Shown in pieces: positions 54,132-63,574 of a stretch of 64,000 nucleotides of DNA. The first letter of the stretch is position 1. Each line of letters opens with the position of its first letter. Source of the stretch: Acidobacteriota bacterium. GTDB taxonomy: Bacteria > Acidobacteriota > Terriglobia > Acidiferrales > UBA7541. Made by a program: the position numbers and the translations under genes. Where the stretch lies: the NCBI GenBank assembly GCA_013289855.1, contig JABCZD010000006.1, forward strand, positions 124,001 to 188,000. Direction: 5' to 3'. A model generated the notes under the pieces. It was not told the origin of the DNA. It did not search any database and saw only the letters and a list, made by a program, of their open reading frames with translations.

Positions 54132-55103
54132 TTACTTCTCAATATCGCGATGAACGATCTTTGCCGCAAACCCCCGCCCCGCCAGCGACTTCTCAATCGC
54201 CTCCGCCATCATCACCGAGCGGTGCTTCCCGCCCGTGCACCCAAAAGCAATCGTCAGGTAACTCTTCCCTTCCCGAATGTAGTGCGGGATCAAATAAGTC
54301 AGCAGGCCTGCGATGCGCCGCAAAAACTCCCCCGTCTGCGGAAACGACCGGATGTACCGCCGCACCTTGGGATTCTGTCCCGTGAACGCCCGCAAGCGCG
54401 GCACAAAATGCGGATTCGGCAAAAACCGCACGTCGAAGACCAGGTCCGCATCCGTCGGCACGCCATAGCGATACCCAAAACTAACCACCGAAACCATCAG
54501 CGGCCGATTGTCGGGGTTCTTGAAACGCTCAGTAATAAAATGCCGCAGCTCATGCACGTTGAACTTCGTCGTATCGATGGAAAGATCCGCGAGCTTGCGG
54601 ATCGGTTCCATCAGCGCGCGTTCGTGCGTCAGGCTTTCGCGCACCGAAAAATTCCGCCCCAGCGGATGCGGACGCCGCGTCTCGCTGTAACGCCGCAGCA
54701 AAGCATCATCCCCGGCTTCGATAAATATCAACGTGATCGGATGGTCTTTCTTCAGATGCCGCAGCAAAGGAGGTAATTTTTCCAGCTGTAATCCCTCGCG
54801 CGCATCCACCAGCAGCGCTGCGCGCGTAAAATCGCCTTCGCCCGCCGCATGCAGCTCCGCGAAAATGGGAATCAGTTCTACGGGAAGATTATCCACGCAA
54901 TAAAAACCCATATCCTCAAACGCGTGCAGCACGGTGCTTTTTCCCGAGCCGGAAAGCCCCGTAAGAATCACCAGTTGCCGCGCGGCGCCGCGCAGCGCGT
55001 TTGTTGCGTTCTGTTTCTTACTTCGAGGATTTGCTCTGCTAGTACGACGGAGTGCGTGTTGCCCGGAAGCTTTCGGTGCTCGTGGCTTTGCCTTGGCGCG
55101 CAA
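54132..55103 (-). CDS. rapZ: RNase adapter protein RapZ
   Basis: A 323-residue RapZ/YvcJ-family nucleotide-binding protein; in E. coli RapZ targets small RNA GlmZ to RNase E. Walker A GLSGSGKS follows an unusual 40-residue basic N-terminal extension; GFYCVDNLP, VDARE, GDDALLRRYSETRRPHPLG, SFGYRYGVP, DVRFLPNPHF and IGCTGGKHRSV mark the family. The frame begins at TTG 55103, two bases after the rpoN stop. A later start near the Walker A strand is possible, as family members usually begin MRLVIVSG, and the extension then would be leader. Confidence 0.93.
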   Translation of the reverse strand: MRAKAKPRAPKASGQHALRRTSRANPRSKKQNATNALRGAARQLVILTGLSGSGKSTVLHAFEDMGFYCVDNLPVELIPIFAELHAAGEGDFTRAALLVDAREGLQLEKLPPLLRHLKKDHPITLIFIEAGDDALLRRYSETRRPHPLGRNFSVRESLTHERALMEPIRKLADLSIDTTKFNVHELRHFITERFKNPDNRPLMVSVVSFGYRYGVPTDADLVFDVRFLPNPHFVPRLRAFTGQNPKVRRYIRSFPQTGEFLRRIAGLLTYLIPHYIREGKSYLTIAFGCTGGKHRSVMMAEAIEKSLAGRGFAAKIVHRDIEK

Positions 55104-55105
55104 GC

Positions 55106-56548
55106 CTAACTCTTCACCCGGCGTTGATGCGTGCTCGGAATGCGCATGTCTTCGCGATACTTCGCCACCGTGCGCCGCGTCACGTGAATCCCCGCGTCAT
55201 CCAGCTTCTTGGCGATTTGTTCGTCCGTCAGCGGGTGTGTGCCGTCTTCTTCTTCAATCATTTTCTTTACCAGTCGCTTCAGCGTCAGCAGCGACATATC
55301 GCCGCCCTCGGGACCATTCACTGATTCGCTGAAAAACGACCGCAACTCCAGCACTCCCTGCGACGTATGCGCATACTTGCTGGCCACCGCGCGGCTCACC
55401 GTCGACGGGTGCACGCCCACTTCTTCCGCCACTTCCTTGATCATCATGGGCTTCAGCGCATCCGGACCGTGCGTCAGGAATTCGCCTTGCCGCGCGATAA
55501 TGGACTGGCAGACGCGCAAAATGGTGTGCTTGCGCTGCTCGATATTCTTCATCAGCTGGATCGCCGCGGTGAAGCGCTCTTTCACGTAGTTGCGCACGTC
55601 GCGGTCCGCCGCATCGCGCACCAGCAGCCTCCGGTACGTCGGACTCAGCCGCAACTGTGGCATGTCGTCTTCATTCAAAAACGCCTGCCACTGATCGTCT
55701 ACTTTGCGGAAATACACATCGGGTTCCACTAAACGAGGTTCCGTTTTGTTGTAGCGCAGCCCCGGCCGCGGATCGAGCTTGCGAATCGCATCCAGCGCGC
55801 GCTTCACCACTTCCACCGGACGGTTTAGCGCCCGCGCCACTTCTTTGAGCTGATTGGACTGCACCTGCTTCAAATGGTCGGCGACAATCTGCTGCGCCAA
55901 GGTATTTTGCGGATCAAACGTTTTCAGTTGCAGCAGCAGACATTCGCGCAAATCGCGGGCGCCCACGCCAATCGGATCGAAGTCCTGCACCACGGCCAGC
56001 GCATCGTCCAAATCATCCTGCGAAAATTTCCCGCTTTGCGTCAGCTCGTCCGTCGAAGCCGTCAAATACCCGTTCTCGTCCAGATTCCCGATGATGCTCT
56101 CGGCAACCTCTTTCACTTCATCGGAACAAATCGTGACGCTAAGTTGCCACGTCAAATGGTCCGTAAGCCCGCTGGGTGAAGACAAAAACTTCTCAAACGA
56201 AGGCCGCTCGGAAACTTCCCGTTCCTGCGACTTGCCGCCGTCACCGCCGGTATCCAAATACTGGTTAAAGAACGTTCCGACATCGAACTCGTCAAACGGA
56301 TTCGATTCCGGCTTTTCCGGAACCTTCTCCGTCTCCGCTTTCAAAAATGTTTCGTCGCTGTAATTGTCCGTTTGCGTGGGCTCTTCGCTCAGCTCTTCGA
56401 GCACCGGATTGGCGATCATCTCTTGGTTGATCATCTCGCGCAGTTCCAGACGGTTCAGCGCCAGCACGCTGACCATCTGCACCAGTCCCGGCGTCAGAAT
56501 CTGCTTCTGCGAGACGCGGAGATTAAGTTTGAGTCCTTGCCAGGCCAT
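55106..56548 (-). CDS. rpoN: RNA polymerase sigma-54 factor RpoN
   Basis: A 480-residue sigma-54, which directs transcription from -24/-12 promoters with an AAA+ activator. It has the glutamine-containing N-terminal region I (LKLNLRVSQKQILTPGLVQMVSVLALNRLEL), a core-binding domain (GVGARDLRECLLLQLK), the HTH (MIKEVAEEVGVHPSTVSRAVASKYAHTSQG) and the C-terminal RpoN box (RRTVAKYREDMRIPST). It lies between lptB and rapZ as in many bacteria, but hpf and ptsN are missing between rpoN and rapZ. Confidence 0.96.
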   Translation of the reverse strand: MAWQGLKLNLRVSQKQILTPGLVQMVSVLALNRLELREMINQEMIANPVLEELSEEPTQTDNYSDETFLKAETEKVPEKPESNPFDEFDVGTFFNQYLDTGGDGGKSQEREVSERPSFEKFLSSPSGLTDHLTWQLSVTICSDEVKEVAESIIGNLDENGYLTASTDELTQSGKFSQDDLDDALAVVQDFDPIGVGARDLRECLLLQLKTFDPQNTLAQQIVADHLKQVQSNQLKEVARALNRPVEVVKRALDAIRKLDPRPGLRYNKTEPRLVEPDVYFRKVDDQWQAFLNEDDMPQLRLSPTYRRLLVRDAADRDVRNYVKERFTAAIQLMKNIEQRKHTILRVCQSIIARQGEFLTHGPDALKPMMIKEVAEEVGVHPSTVSRAVASKYAHTSQGVLELRSFFSESVNGPEGGDMSLLTLKRLVKKMIEEEDGTHPLTDEQIAKKLDDAGIHVTRRTVAKYREDMRIPSTHQRRVKS

Positions 56549-56648
56549 GCAATCTTTACTTTCCGTCCCCGAAGGGCGCGAAGTTCCCTGTCAACTTTAC
56601 TCTCTTGAGCGCCAACCGTGGCGTTCCGTTTGCCGATATCGCGGAGAT

Positions 56649-57374
56649 TTAGTTCAGCCGGAAGTGATCCCCGAGATAGACCCGCCGTACTTCAGGATCG
56701 CTGCTCAACTCGGCAGGCCGGCCTTTCCTGAATATCTTGCCACTTTTCAAGATGTATGCGCGGTCGGTTACGTTTAGAGTTTCCCGGACGTTATGATCCG
56801 TAATCAGTACTCCTATGCCGGAGCGTGCCAGGTCGCGGATGATTTCCTGTAAATCCTTCACCGTCAGCGGATCAATTCCAGAGAAAGGCTCGTCCAGCAG
56901 GATAAAGTGCGGCTGCAGGGTCAGCGACCGCGCGATCTCCAGCCGCCGCCGCTCGCCACCAGAGAGGGTATACGCTTTGCTGGTCCGCACCGTCTCCAGC
57001 CCCATCTGCACCAGCAACTCTTCCAGGCGGTCGCGCTGTTGCTCCGGAGTGAGCGGCAGGGTCTCGAGTACCGCCAACAAATTCTGTTCGCTGGTCAACT
57101 GTCGGAATACCGAGGGCTCCTGGGGCAGATAGCTGATGCCGCTGCGCGCCCGCAGATACATCGGTAAATCCGTGATTTCCTTGTCGTTAAGCAGCACGCG
57201 GCCAGAGTCTGGGCGCGCCAGTCCTACGATCATATAAAATGTGGTGGTTTTTCCCGCACCATTCGGCCCTAGCAGGCCGACCACTTCACCCTGGCCTATT
57301 TCTACTTCAACGTCGTCCACAACCTTACGGCCACGATACGACTTGCTCAATTCGATGGCCTGGAGCTTCAGCAT
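56649..57374 (-). CDS. lptB: LPS export ABC transporter ATPase LptB
   Basis: A 241-residue ATPase that powers lipopolysaccharide extraction with LptFG. It shows Walker [10 protein letters not shown] (about 36-44), a Q-loop in [20 protein letters not shown] (the LptB-typical stretch), the signature [13 protein letters not shown], Walker [14 protein letters not shown] and the H-loop [10 protein letters not shown]. The length is typical. It is 32 bp downstream of the lptC/A fusion gene, in one operon with rpoN. Confidence 0.96.
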   Translation of the reverse strand: MLKLQAIELSKSYRGRKVVDDVEVEIGQGEVVGLLGPNGAGKTTTFYMIVGLARPDSGRVLLNDKEITDLPMYLRARSGISYLPQEPSVFRQLTSEQNLLAVLETLPLTPEQQRDRLEELLVQMGLETVRTSKAYTLSGGERRRLEIARSLTLQPHFILLDEPFSGIDPLTVKDLQEIIRDLARSGIGVLITDHNVRETLNVTDRAYILKSGKIFRKGRPAELSSDPEVRRVYLGDHFRLN

Positions 57375-57406
57375 ACCTCGCCAAAAACGACCGGGATGGG
57401 ATTCGT

Positions 57407-60055
57407 CTATCTCTCGACGCGATGCCGCGTCAAAATTCTCGAACCATTTTCAGAATCGACGATGATCGTATCATCCGCTAAAAAGAAGGTCAATTGACGG
57501 CCGGTGGTGTTGCCTTCATTTCCGTCATACAGCGTGGGATGGCCGCCGCTCATCACGAATTTTCCGTCCGATGCGGTGTACACTCCACGCTCGGCCACGG
57601 CTTTGCGGCCACCCTCTTCAACGATGGTCCCACCGGTACCCACTGCCCGGCTGATCTGCTGCGGGGCCGGTGCGGCAGTGGCCGTACCGGCCGTCGTTAG
57701 GTTGGTACCGCGCGTGAAATATAGATCGACAATCGGAGCGCGCATTTTCTGATCAGCGGACTGCGCGATTACGTCGTGTTCGAGGTGCGCATGGCTTTCC
57801 GCGTCGTTATACATCAACGACTGCGCCGTCACGTGCCACAACGGCGATTTTTTCGCGGCGCTGTGACCGGTAGCCGATGCAATCTTGGAGCCGGTCGCAG
57901 CACTAGTAGTCGGGGAGGTGGCAACAGCAGCGTGCGCATTGCCGGCTGCAGCACCGGCAGCAGTACCCGCAGAGGTAGCGCCAGCGTTGCCGGCCACAGC
58001 ATCGCTCGGCCCACCAGATACTGTTGCAGCGGCCTGCGGAAATACCGCGCGAATATTTCCCGACGCGTTCATCACCTGCGTCGGCCGCAACAACTCGATA
58101 GAATCCGCCTCCAGCACCGATTCCCCTTGCCACATACGGGCGTGCCCAGTGTACAAGGCGCGGCCGGTCTGCGAATTCCCCTGCAGCAAATCCGCAGTGA
58201 TGTGTGTAGGCACTGGTGCCGGTTGCGGGTTTCCATTGCTACCGGTGGGGCCGTTACCCACCGGCAGGTCCGTAGAACGCACACCGCCATCTGCGTGGAT
58301 GTCGCCCGTATTTTGCACAAACACGATGCGTGCCGCCGCCGTCTCGGTGGTGGCATCGCGCACAATCGCGTGTCCGGTTAACGTGGCGGTCTGCTCCGCC
58401 TGGACGAACACCGCATGATCAGATTGCCCGTTGCGGTCGCCTTCGCGCAGCTTCACCGCGCCGTGCAAATCCATCTGCGACCATCCACCGGCGGGCAGCC
58501 AATTCGCCACGCCACTTTGCGCCGTCGCCGTCTGCGTGGGCCGGTCGACCATGGTTCGTTCCGTGCGCACATGGCCGTCCGCCAGCAATTGTTTCGGTTT
58601 GCCCAGCGCATCAAAAAACATTTGCAGCTTGTCCGCAGTAAGCGTGGTGTGCGCCGGCGTCGCGGGATGCGTGGCGTTCGCGGCGTCCGTTTTGTTTCTT
58701 GCAATGCTTGACGCGTTTGCAGGCTTCGAGCCGGTGATACTCGCGGCATTGGTCTCAGACCATTCCATCCGCCCGGCCGCCAAAGTCTCCGCTTTCACGG
58801 GCTTGCTGGCGTTATTCTCTCTGCCGCCGCTAAATTCCATGCGCAAGGCTTCGGTACGCAACAGCCTGGAATCCCCGGAGAGAGTCGCCAAGCTTTTCAA
58901 TGTGACGTCGCCGCGCAGCATCAATTCTTTCACTTCATTCACGCGCGGCCACATGGTGATGGTCGCGCTGTCGGAGCTGCTATCGTCGCGCTCGTCGTCC
59001 GCGTGGCGCACGCCTTTCACGTGACCCTCCGCGGCTACGCCGGTCACCCAACCCTGTGGCGAAAACTCCGCCGTCAGATGGTCGCCACGTACTTCCACTT
59101 GCGCGTCGCTGGCCTGCGAGACAATTTTCGGCTGCTCGTCATTCACATTCCCAGACGCTAGCAATGTTTGCGCGCGAAATTGCGCATCAAGATCCAGCTT
59201 GAGTTCACCCGCCGTAAGCTTAGTGGTTTTTGATTCCGCGGTGGCTGGTCCCTGCACGTGCATGCGGTGCGCCACACGATCGAAGTCGAGGTTTATCCCA
59301 GTGACGGTTACTTCCTTGTCCGGGTCAACATCCGCCGTGCCAGCTGCTGCGGTTAACGGCTGCGATTTTGCCTTGGCTTTGCCGGACGCGGCGGGGCTCG
59401 GCGGCGGCCGCAGTTTCAGTCGCACCTGGCTCAGCAGGCGCACTGTTCCGGCCTCGGACTTGTACTCCAAACCCACGCCCTGGCCGGTGCCGTTTGGAAA
59501 CGAAAAGCTTACTGGCTCGGCCGTCATAGCCGTGCCGCTCTTCTGATTGAACGTCACCGCTTTGGTCACCACGTGCATCACCTGCGGCACAGGCACTTGC
59601 GACGGTGACACTTGCGATACGGGGCCTGCGGCGGCGGTGCGCGTGCGCTCAGCATCCGCCGCGCTCTCCAAATCCAGGCGCACTTCGCCGCTGCAAACGA
59701 CGTTGCCGTCGGTCTTGCCATACTGGCAACTCTTGGTGTGGATCACGTCATGGCGGTCGCCATTCTTGCCGAAAATGGTGATGACCACGGTTTCCAGCTC
59801 GGTCAAATCGCGATCCTTGAAATCGGTGGACTTCGAAGCTTCGACGGTAAATTCCTTGCGGCTGCCTTCGCCTTTGGAAAAGGTTACGCCATTGGATTGG
59901 CGCAAAATATTCGCCGCCGCGGCCGCCGGCGCACTCAGTCGTTCCTTGCGCGCCTTCCATCCGTGTTGCACGTACACCGCGGCTGTCCCCAGAGCCAGCA
60001 CCAGGGCCACCGTCGCGGACCATCGCGCATACTTAGCCGCTTCACTCCGTTTCAT
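57407..60055 (-). CDS. LptC-LptA-type lipopolysaccharide transport fusion protein
   Basis: An 882-residue protein. A membrane anchor ([19 protein letters not shown]) is followed by an LptC-like part ([55 protein letters not shown]), then long beta-rich OstA/LptA-like segments ([103 protein letters not shown]). It is far larger than E. coli LptC (191) and LptA (185) combined and contains Ala/Thr/Ser-rich linkers. Together with LptB downstream it would bridge the periplasm for LPS transport. The start ATG 60055 is clear. Confidence 0.85.
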   Translation of the reverse strand: MKRSEAAKYARWSATVALVLALGTAAVYVQHGWKARKERLSAPAAAAANILRQSNGVTFSKGEGSRKEFTVEASKSTDFKDRDLTELETVVITIFGKNGDRHDVIHTKSCQYGKTDGNVVCSGEVRLDLESAADAERTRTAAAGPVSQVSPSQVPVPQVMHVVTKAVTFNQKSGTAMTAEPVSFSFPNGTGQGVGLEYKSEAGTVRLLSQVRLKLRPPPSPAASGKAKAKSQPLTAAAGTADVDPDKEVTVTGINLDFDRVAHRMHVQGPATAESKTTKLTAGELKLDLDAQFRAQTLLASGNVNDEQPKIVSQASDAQVEVRGDHLTAEFSPQGWVTGVAAEGHVKGVRHADDERDDSSSDSATITMWPRVNEVKELMLRGDVTLKSLATLSGDSRLLRTEALRMEFSGGRENNASKPVKAETLAAGRMEWSETNAASITGSKPANASSIARNKTDAANATHPATPAHTTLTADKLQMFFDALGKPKQLLADGHVRTERTMVDRPTQTATAQSGVANWLPAGGWSQMDLHGAVKLREGDRNGQSDHAVFVQAEQTATLTGHAIVRDATTETAAARIVFVQNTGDIHADGGVRSTDLPVGNGPTGSNGNPQPAPVPTHITADLLQGNSQTGRALYTGHARMWQGESVLEADSIELLRPTQVMNASGNIRAVFPQAAATVSGGPSDAVAGNAGATSAGTAAGAAAGNAHAAVATSPTTSAATGSKIASATGHSAAKKSPLWHVTAQSLMYNDAESHAHLEHDVIAQSADQKMRAPIVDLYFTRGTNLTTAGTATAAPAPQQISRAVGTGGTIVEEGGRKAVAERGVYTASDGKFVMSGGHPTLYDGNEGNTTGRQLTFFLADDTIIVDSENGSRILTRHRVER

Positions 60056-60187
60056 GTTTTCAGTTAAGCAAAAATCCGCGCCACTGTATAGAAGCGACCG
60101 GAACGACCAGGATTCGCGACGCCCGACGCCGTGCTTCGGGTGATAGCATCGCCGTTCCCGGCGACGACAAAAGCGGTCGCGTGAGGT

Positions 60188-60589
60188 ATGATTCCGCTTA
60201 GCCCGCTAAGTGCATCAAGCCAACATAGATGTCTCTTGACGGAAGGAAGACCAAATCACGGGCAGGTCACCGCGCATGCTTTGGATTTTGATCTGGTTTC
60301 CACCGCAAAAGATCGCGCCGATGTACTCCGCAAGGTTCGCATGTCCATCCGAAGTTATATCGAGTTTGGATTCTTAAACGGTTGGGCTAAGGATATCCGC
60401 TATCCAGCCCCCGCAAAATTCTGGCCGCCCGAGGGCACGAATTTCGAGACTATCGAACCAATCACTATAATGCATCAATACTTGTTGGTGTATAGTGAAG
60501 CATCGTTAGCCCATGCTGATCGCGAAGCTCATTCCGTGGTTGTTGAGGAAAACCCTTCTTTCCGGTTCTTGCCGTGTTCTAGTTTTTAG
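60188..60589 (+). CDS. Small hypothetical protein
   Basis: A frame of 133 codons. Its middle (ALDFDLVSTAKDRADVLRKVRMSIRSYIEFGFLNGWAKDIRYPAPAKFW) looks like a true protein family, a HicB/DUF1902-like arrangement of a helix after LDFDLV; the first 30 and last 40 residues do not. The start is uncertain. It overlaps the next frame (60513-60746) by 77 bp in another reading frame, so one gene may be broken by a frameshift. Confidence 0.5.
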   Translation: MIPLSPLSASSQHRCLLTEGRPNHGQVTAHALDFDLVSTAKDRADVLRKVRMSIRSYIEFGFLNGWAKDIRYPAPAKFWPPEGTNFETIEPITIMHQYLLVYSEASLAHADREAHSVVVEENPSFRFLPCSSF

Positions 60590-60746
60590 TACCAATTTGC
60601 CGGTGTTTCCTTTCGGAAGCGAACGCCACGTGTGGGCCACCCTGGTCTTGGACCCCGGGCAAGATAGTGTTTCGGAATCCGAAGTGGAATCCGTTCTTAG
60701 GCATTGCTGGCACGGAGAGCTAGAGATACCGCGGGATTTAGACTAG
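60513..60746 (+). CDS. Small hypothetical protein
   Basis: A frame of 77 codons. The last half (PFGSERHVWATLVLDPGQDSVSESEVESVLRHCWHGELEIPRDLD) is plausible protein; the first 25 residues are weak. It overlaps the preceding frame. I do not recognise a family. It might be the second gene of a small toxin-antitoxin-like pair with the HicB-like frame upstream, but no toxin motif supports this. Confidence 0.4.
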   Translation: MLIAKLIPWLLRKTLLSGSCRVLVFSTNLPVFPFGSERHVWATLVLDPGQDSVSESEVESVLRHCWHGELEIPRDLD

Positions 60747-60765
60747 AAATCTCGAGGCAAACCAT

Positions 60766-60783
60766 GCCGCCCTAAAGGGCGGC
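60766..60783. repeat. GCTAC-tailed palindrome GCCGCCCT-AA-AGGGCGGC
   Basis: Perfect 8-bp arms with AA centre, followed by GCTACAAAACCGCTACAAAA, a doubled tail. It lies between the small hypotheticals and the cyclase gene. Confidence 0.8.
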
Positions 60784-60811
60784 GCTACAAAACCGCTACA
60801 AAACATATTGG

Positions 60812-62029
60812 CTACGCGCCTTCGCGGCGGCGTTCCACGCGCTCGGTCGCGTTCGCTTCAACTTCCTTGACGGCAGCGGCGTCGGCGATTTCAATCTCGT
60901 CCTCGAAGACGCCGATAGTGTCCGGGCAGGCGACGGTGTCCTGCAGTATGCCCATGTTCGCGGCTGCGACGCTGTCGCGATTGGTGTTTTTGACCAGGTA
61001 CATGGCTTCATCGGCCAAGTGCAGCAAACCCTCTTTAGTGCGCGCGTCCACCGGATAGGAAGCCACGCCCAGACTTGGCGTCACCCGGACATTCAAACCT
61101 TCCGGCGCGAGCCACGGCGTGCCGCGAATCAATTTGTGCAAGCGCCGCGCGACGTTCAGCGCGTTCTCCTTGGAAGTCTGCGGCAGCAGAATCACAAATT
61201 CGTCGCCGCCGTAGCGAAACGCAAAATCGATGAGCCGGCAGCGCGCCTTTAGCGAATTGCCAATTTCCGCCAGCAGCCGCGAACCAACCAGGTGCCCGTG
61301 GGTATCGTTCACCTGCTTGAAGTGGTCCAGATCGATGAAGACCAGGGAGAATTCGTAGTTGTAGCGCTGCGAACGGTAGATTTCCGTTTCTAAAATAAAG
61401 CTCATGTGTCGAGCGTTGTACAGCGAGGTGCAATCGTCGGTGATCGTCAGCTCATGAATGCGCTTCACGTGGCGCGCATTTTCCAGCGCGATGGCGGCAA
61501 AGTCCGACAGAGCTTCCAGCAATTTCAAATCCCGCGGATCGAATCCCTCAGGCCCGATGCAGTTGATCAACTCAATGACGCCCAGACAGGTATCGCGAAA
61601 CTTCACCGGTACAGCCACGATGGATTGCGTTTCGGTCTTTGTTTTTTGGTCGACCTGCGAAAAAAACCGCGTGTCTTTCGAGGTATCCGGCACCACCACG
61701 GTTTCGCCATGCTCCGCCACCCACCCGGCGATGCCCTGCCCGACTTTGACGCGCACATCTTTCAGCGCCTGCGAGGCCTTGCCTACCGCCAGCTCGAAAT
61801 ACAACTCCTGCTTTTCCTGATCCAGAAGCAGCAGTGACCAGTTGTCCGGACGTAAAAATTCATCGATCTTCTCCATGATGGTGCGGAGAACCTGATCGAG
61901 CTGCAGCGAAGAGGTGAGCGCCTTCCCCAATTCCTGGAAGACCGCTACTTCTCCGGCTTCCCGTTGTTCGAAGGACACCGCCAGATTGCGACGGCGCTCC
62001 ACCGCAGGAAATTGCTTTACTTCTTCCAC
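60812..62029 (-). CDS. GAF-GGDEF diguanylate cyclase
   Basis: A 405-residue cytoplasmic cyclase making c-di-GMP. The GAF domain spans about residues 25-195 (LDQVLRTIMEKIDEFLRPDNWSLLLLDQEKQELYFELAVG, VPVKFRDTCLGVIELINC). The GGDEF domain follows, with the intact active site YGGDEF and an RxxD (RLID) product-inhibition site five residues before it. The C-terminal 50 residues are acidic and unconserved. No signal peptide or membrane helix. The ligand of the GAF domain is unknown. Confidence 0.93.
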   Translation of the reverse strand: MEEVKQFPAVERRRNLAVSFEQREAGEVAVFQELGKALTSSLQLDQVLRTIMEKIDEFLRPDNWSLLLLDQEKQELYFELAVGKASQALKDVRVKVGQGIAGWVAEHGETVVVPDTSKDTRFFSQVDQKTKTETQSIVAVPVKFRDTCLGVIELINCIGPEGFDPRDLKLLEALSDFAAIALENARHVKRIHELTITDDCTSLYNARHMSFILETEIYRSQRYNYEFSLVFIDLDHFKQVNDTHGHLVGSRLLAEIGNSLKARCRLIDFAFRYGGDEFVILLPQTSKENALNVARRLHKLIRGTPWLAPEGLNVRVTPSLGVASYPVDARTKEGLLHLADEAMYLVKNTNRDSVAAANMGILQDTVACPDTIGVFEDEIEIADAAAVKEVEANATERVERRREGA

Positions 62030-62309
62030 TCGCGGTTAGCCCTGGCCTTTATGAATTTTGTTCACACACGCGCTCGCACCCGGAGCGCGACGCGCGCGCT
62101 CCGCTAGCTGCGATCATCCGCCAGTATAGGCACTCTGCAAAAACCCGCGCAACCCGCTCGTGGTACAGGCGTGGCCTTCTTGCCATCCTCCCCAAGTTGC
62201 CGCCCATATACGCCCCGAACGGCACCCTGCGGAGGCGAGCCGCTGAATTCAGCCAGGCGCGGATCGGGTAGGGGTGAGGGCGGAACGGTTCGGATGTTCG
62301 CCGGTACGA

Positions 62310-62615
62310 CTACAGATCGAGGAATTGCGCATCTTGCGCGTCGTGGTGGTTAACGAATTGCGGGTCGGCCTTGAGATACACGACATGCAACGCCAACTCA
62401 AAGCGCACGCCGCGACGGCACTCCAGACACGCCGGAAAGGTGTCTCCGTGCAGCGCCACCACATAGTGCGATGCCGTGTGCCGTTGCGCGTGGGCCGCCT
62501 TGTAAATGCCGGAGCACGGCGCTCGTTCGCCGGAACGAAATGCTTCTCTCACCGCTGTCACTCTTTCGCAATATTCTGCTGCATCGGCAATGTCCTGTCG
62601 CGCGCACTGCAGCAT
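62310..62615 (-). CDS. Small hypothetical CxxC protein
   Basis: A 101-residue protein whose C-terminal half (CSGIYKAAHAQRHTASHYVVALHGDTFPACLECRRGVRFELALHVVYL) resembles a small zinc-ribbon-like module with a CLEC pair. Its start is uncertain: ATG 62615 has no clear ribosome-binding site, and the frame is open further upstream into the neighbouring gene. It lies 40 bp downstream of the zincin-like gene and may be co-transcribed with it. No function is known. Confidence 0.55.
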   Translation of the reverse strand: MLQCARQDIADAAEYCERVTAVREAFRSGERAPCSGIYKAAHAQRHTASHYVVALHGDTFPACLECRRGVRFELALHVVYLKADPQFVNHHDAQDAQFLDL

Positions 62616-62655
62616 GCAACGCAGCGCGCGAATTTGCGCGCAGCACCTGGCAACG

Positions 62656-63444
62656 TTAGTACCGCCCTCGGTCAATCCACAGCCGTACTTCGTTTTCCAC
62701 CACGAAGGTCTGCCGGCGATCCGCGGCAAATCTGGATTCCAGCTCGAAAGCGTGGGCTTCGAGTGGCACGTTGAAGCGCCAGCGCGTGGCCACAAAGGCG
62801 CGTATGAACAGCTCCGTGTAGCGCGGCAATCCCAGCAGCTGAAACTGCACCGCGTGCACCAGCGCGTGGAACAGCGATCTGGTGGTCAATTCCTCGTTAA
62901 ACACCACCACATCCTCGAAGGTTACCGAGGCCATGTGCGTCAGTTCCAAAAGATGATGGTAGCTATTGGCTTTGCGCTCAATCTTGATGCGTCCAAGGCC
63001 GTGCTTGGCCAGCTGCACGACGCGGATCCTGGCGAGCAAGCTAGGCGAAAAGAAATTGGCCATGATACTGGTGTGTTGCGCTTCCAGCGGCTCGCCAATA
63101 GCGTAGTACTTTTCGCGCTGCTCGCACATGTACGCTGAGATGTCCGCAATCGCGTCCAGAACCTGGTTTTCATCCAGCTCCGGACCTTCCATGCTCCGCA
63201 CACTGTTGGAGCTCTGCGCGAGCCGCGGAATGCTGGAAAAGTACTGGTGCAAGCCCGTCGCGGTGGCCTGGGCGGTGCTGAGCATTTCTGGTTCCGCATG
63301 ACGTGCAATTTCATCGACGGTGAACCGGGCTTGCAAACGCTGCGCGGCGCGTTGCGCCGACTGCAGCTCCGAGTGGGCGTGACGCAGGTCCCCGTTCAGT
63401 TGAACGAGCGCGACCGGGTCACCTAAGTCTTGCCGAGCACACAT
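62656..63444 (-). CDS. Zincin-like protein with altered HExxH motif
   Basis: A 262-residue protein. The first 100 residues are helical (HAHSELQSAQRAAQRLQARF); the rest resembles metallopeptidase-like proteins of the DUF4157 type: FEDVVVFNEELTTRSLFHALVHAVQFQLLG, then PLEAHAFELESRF. Where related proteins usually have HExxH, this one has HALVH (residues 193-197), lacking the catalytic Glu, while later acidic residues (Glu229, Glu234) remain. It is therefore likely a non-catalytic zincin or binds another metal. ATG 63444 has AGGAG upstream. It is divergent from a TetR gene whose palindromic operator sits in its promoter. Confidence 0.68.
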   Translation of the reverse strand: MCARQDLGDPVALVQLNGDLRHAHSELQSAQRAAQRLQARFTVDEIARHAEPEMLSTAQATATGLHQYFSSIPRLAQSSNSVRSMEGPELDENQVLDAIADISAYMCEQREKYYAIGEPLEAQHTSIMANFFSPSLLARIRVVQLAKHGLGRIKIERKANSYHHLLELTHMASVTFEDVVVFNEELTTRSLFHALVHAVQFQLLGLPRYTELFIRAFVATRWRFNVPLEAHAFELESRFAADRRQTFVVENEVRLWIDRGRY

Positions 63445-63500
63445 ACCGAAACTCCTGATAATAAGGTTTACTTCCGCATTGAAACGATTTAAGCTCGTTA

Positions 63501-63529
63501 TATATACACCGTAAACGATACGGTGTCAA
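63501..63529 (-). promoter_or_regulatory. Strong promoter of the zincin-like gene, TTGACA-N17-TATATA
   Basis: On the minus strand, TTGACA (63529-63524) and TATATA (63506-63501) are 17 bp apart, nearly perfect sigma-70-type elements. The 21-bp palindrome at 63506-63526 covers the whole spacer and part of both boxes. For the TetR gene on the plus strand, TTGAAA (63479-63484) with TATATA/TATACA nearby gives an overlapping promoter. Confidence 0.8.
63506..63526. promoter_or_regulatory. TetR-type operator ACACCGTA-AACGA-TACGGTGT
   Basis: Perfect 8-bp inverted repeat with a 5-base centre, between the divergent TetR and zincin-like genes. Its position across the promoters is typical of TetR-family operators. 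Confidence 0.8.
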
Positions 63530-63574
63530 CGAAATGATTGCAACTATTTTTCTACGTCAACCGAGGCCTCTCCC

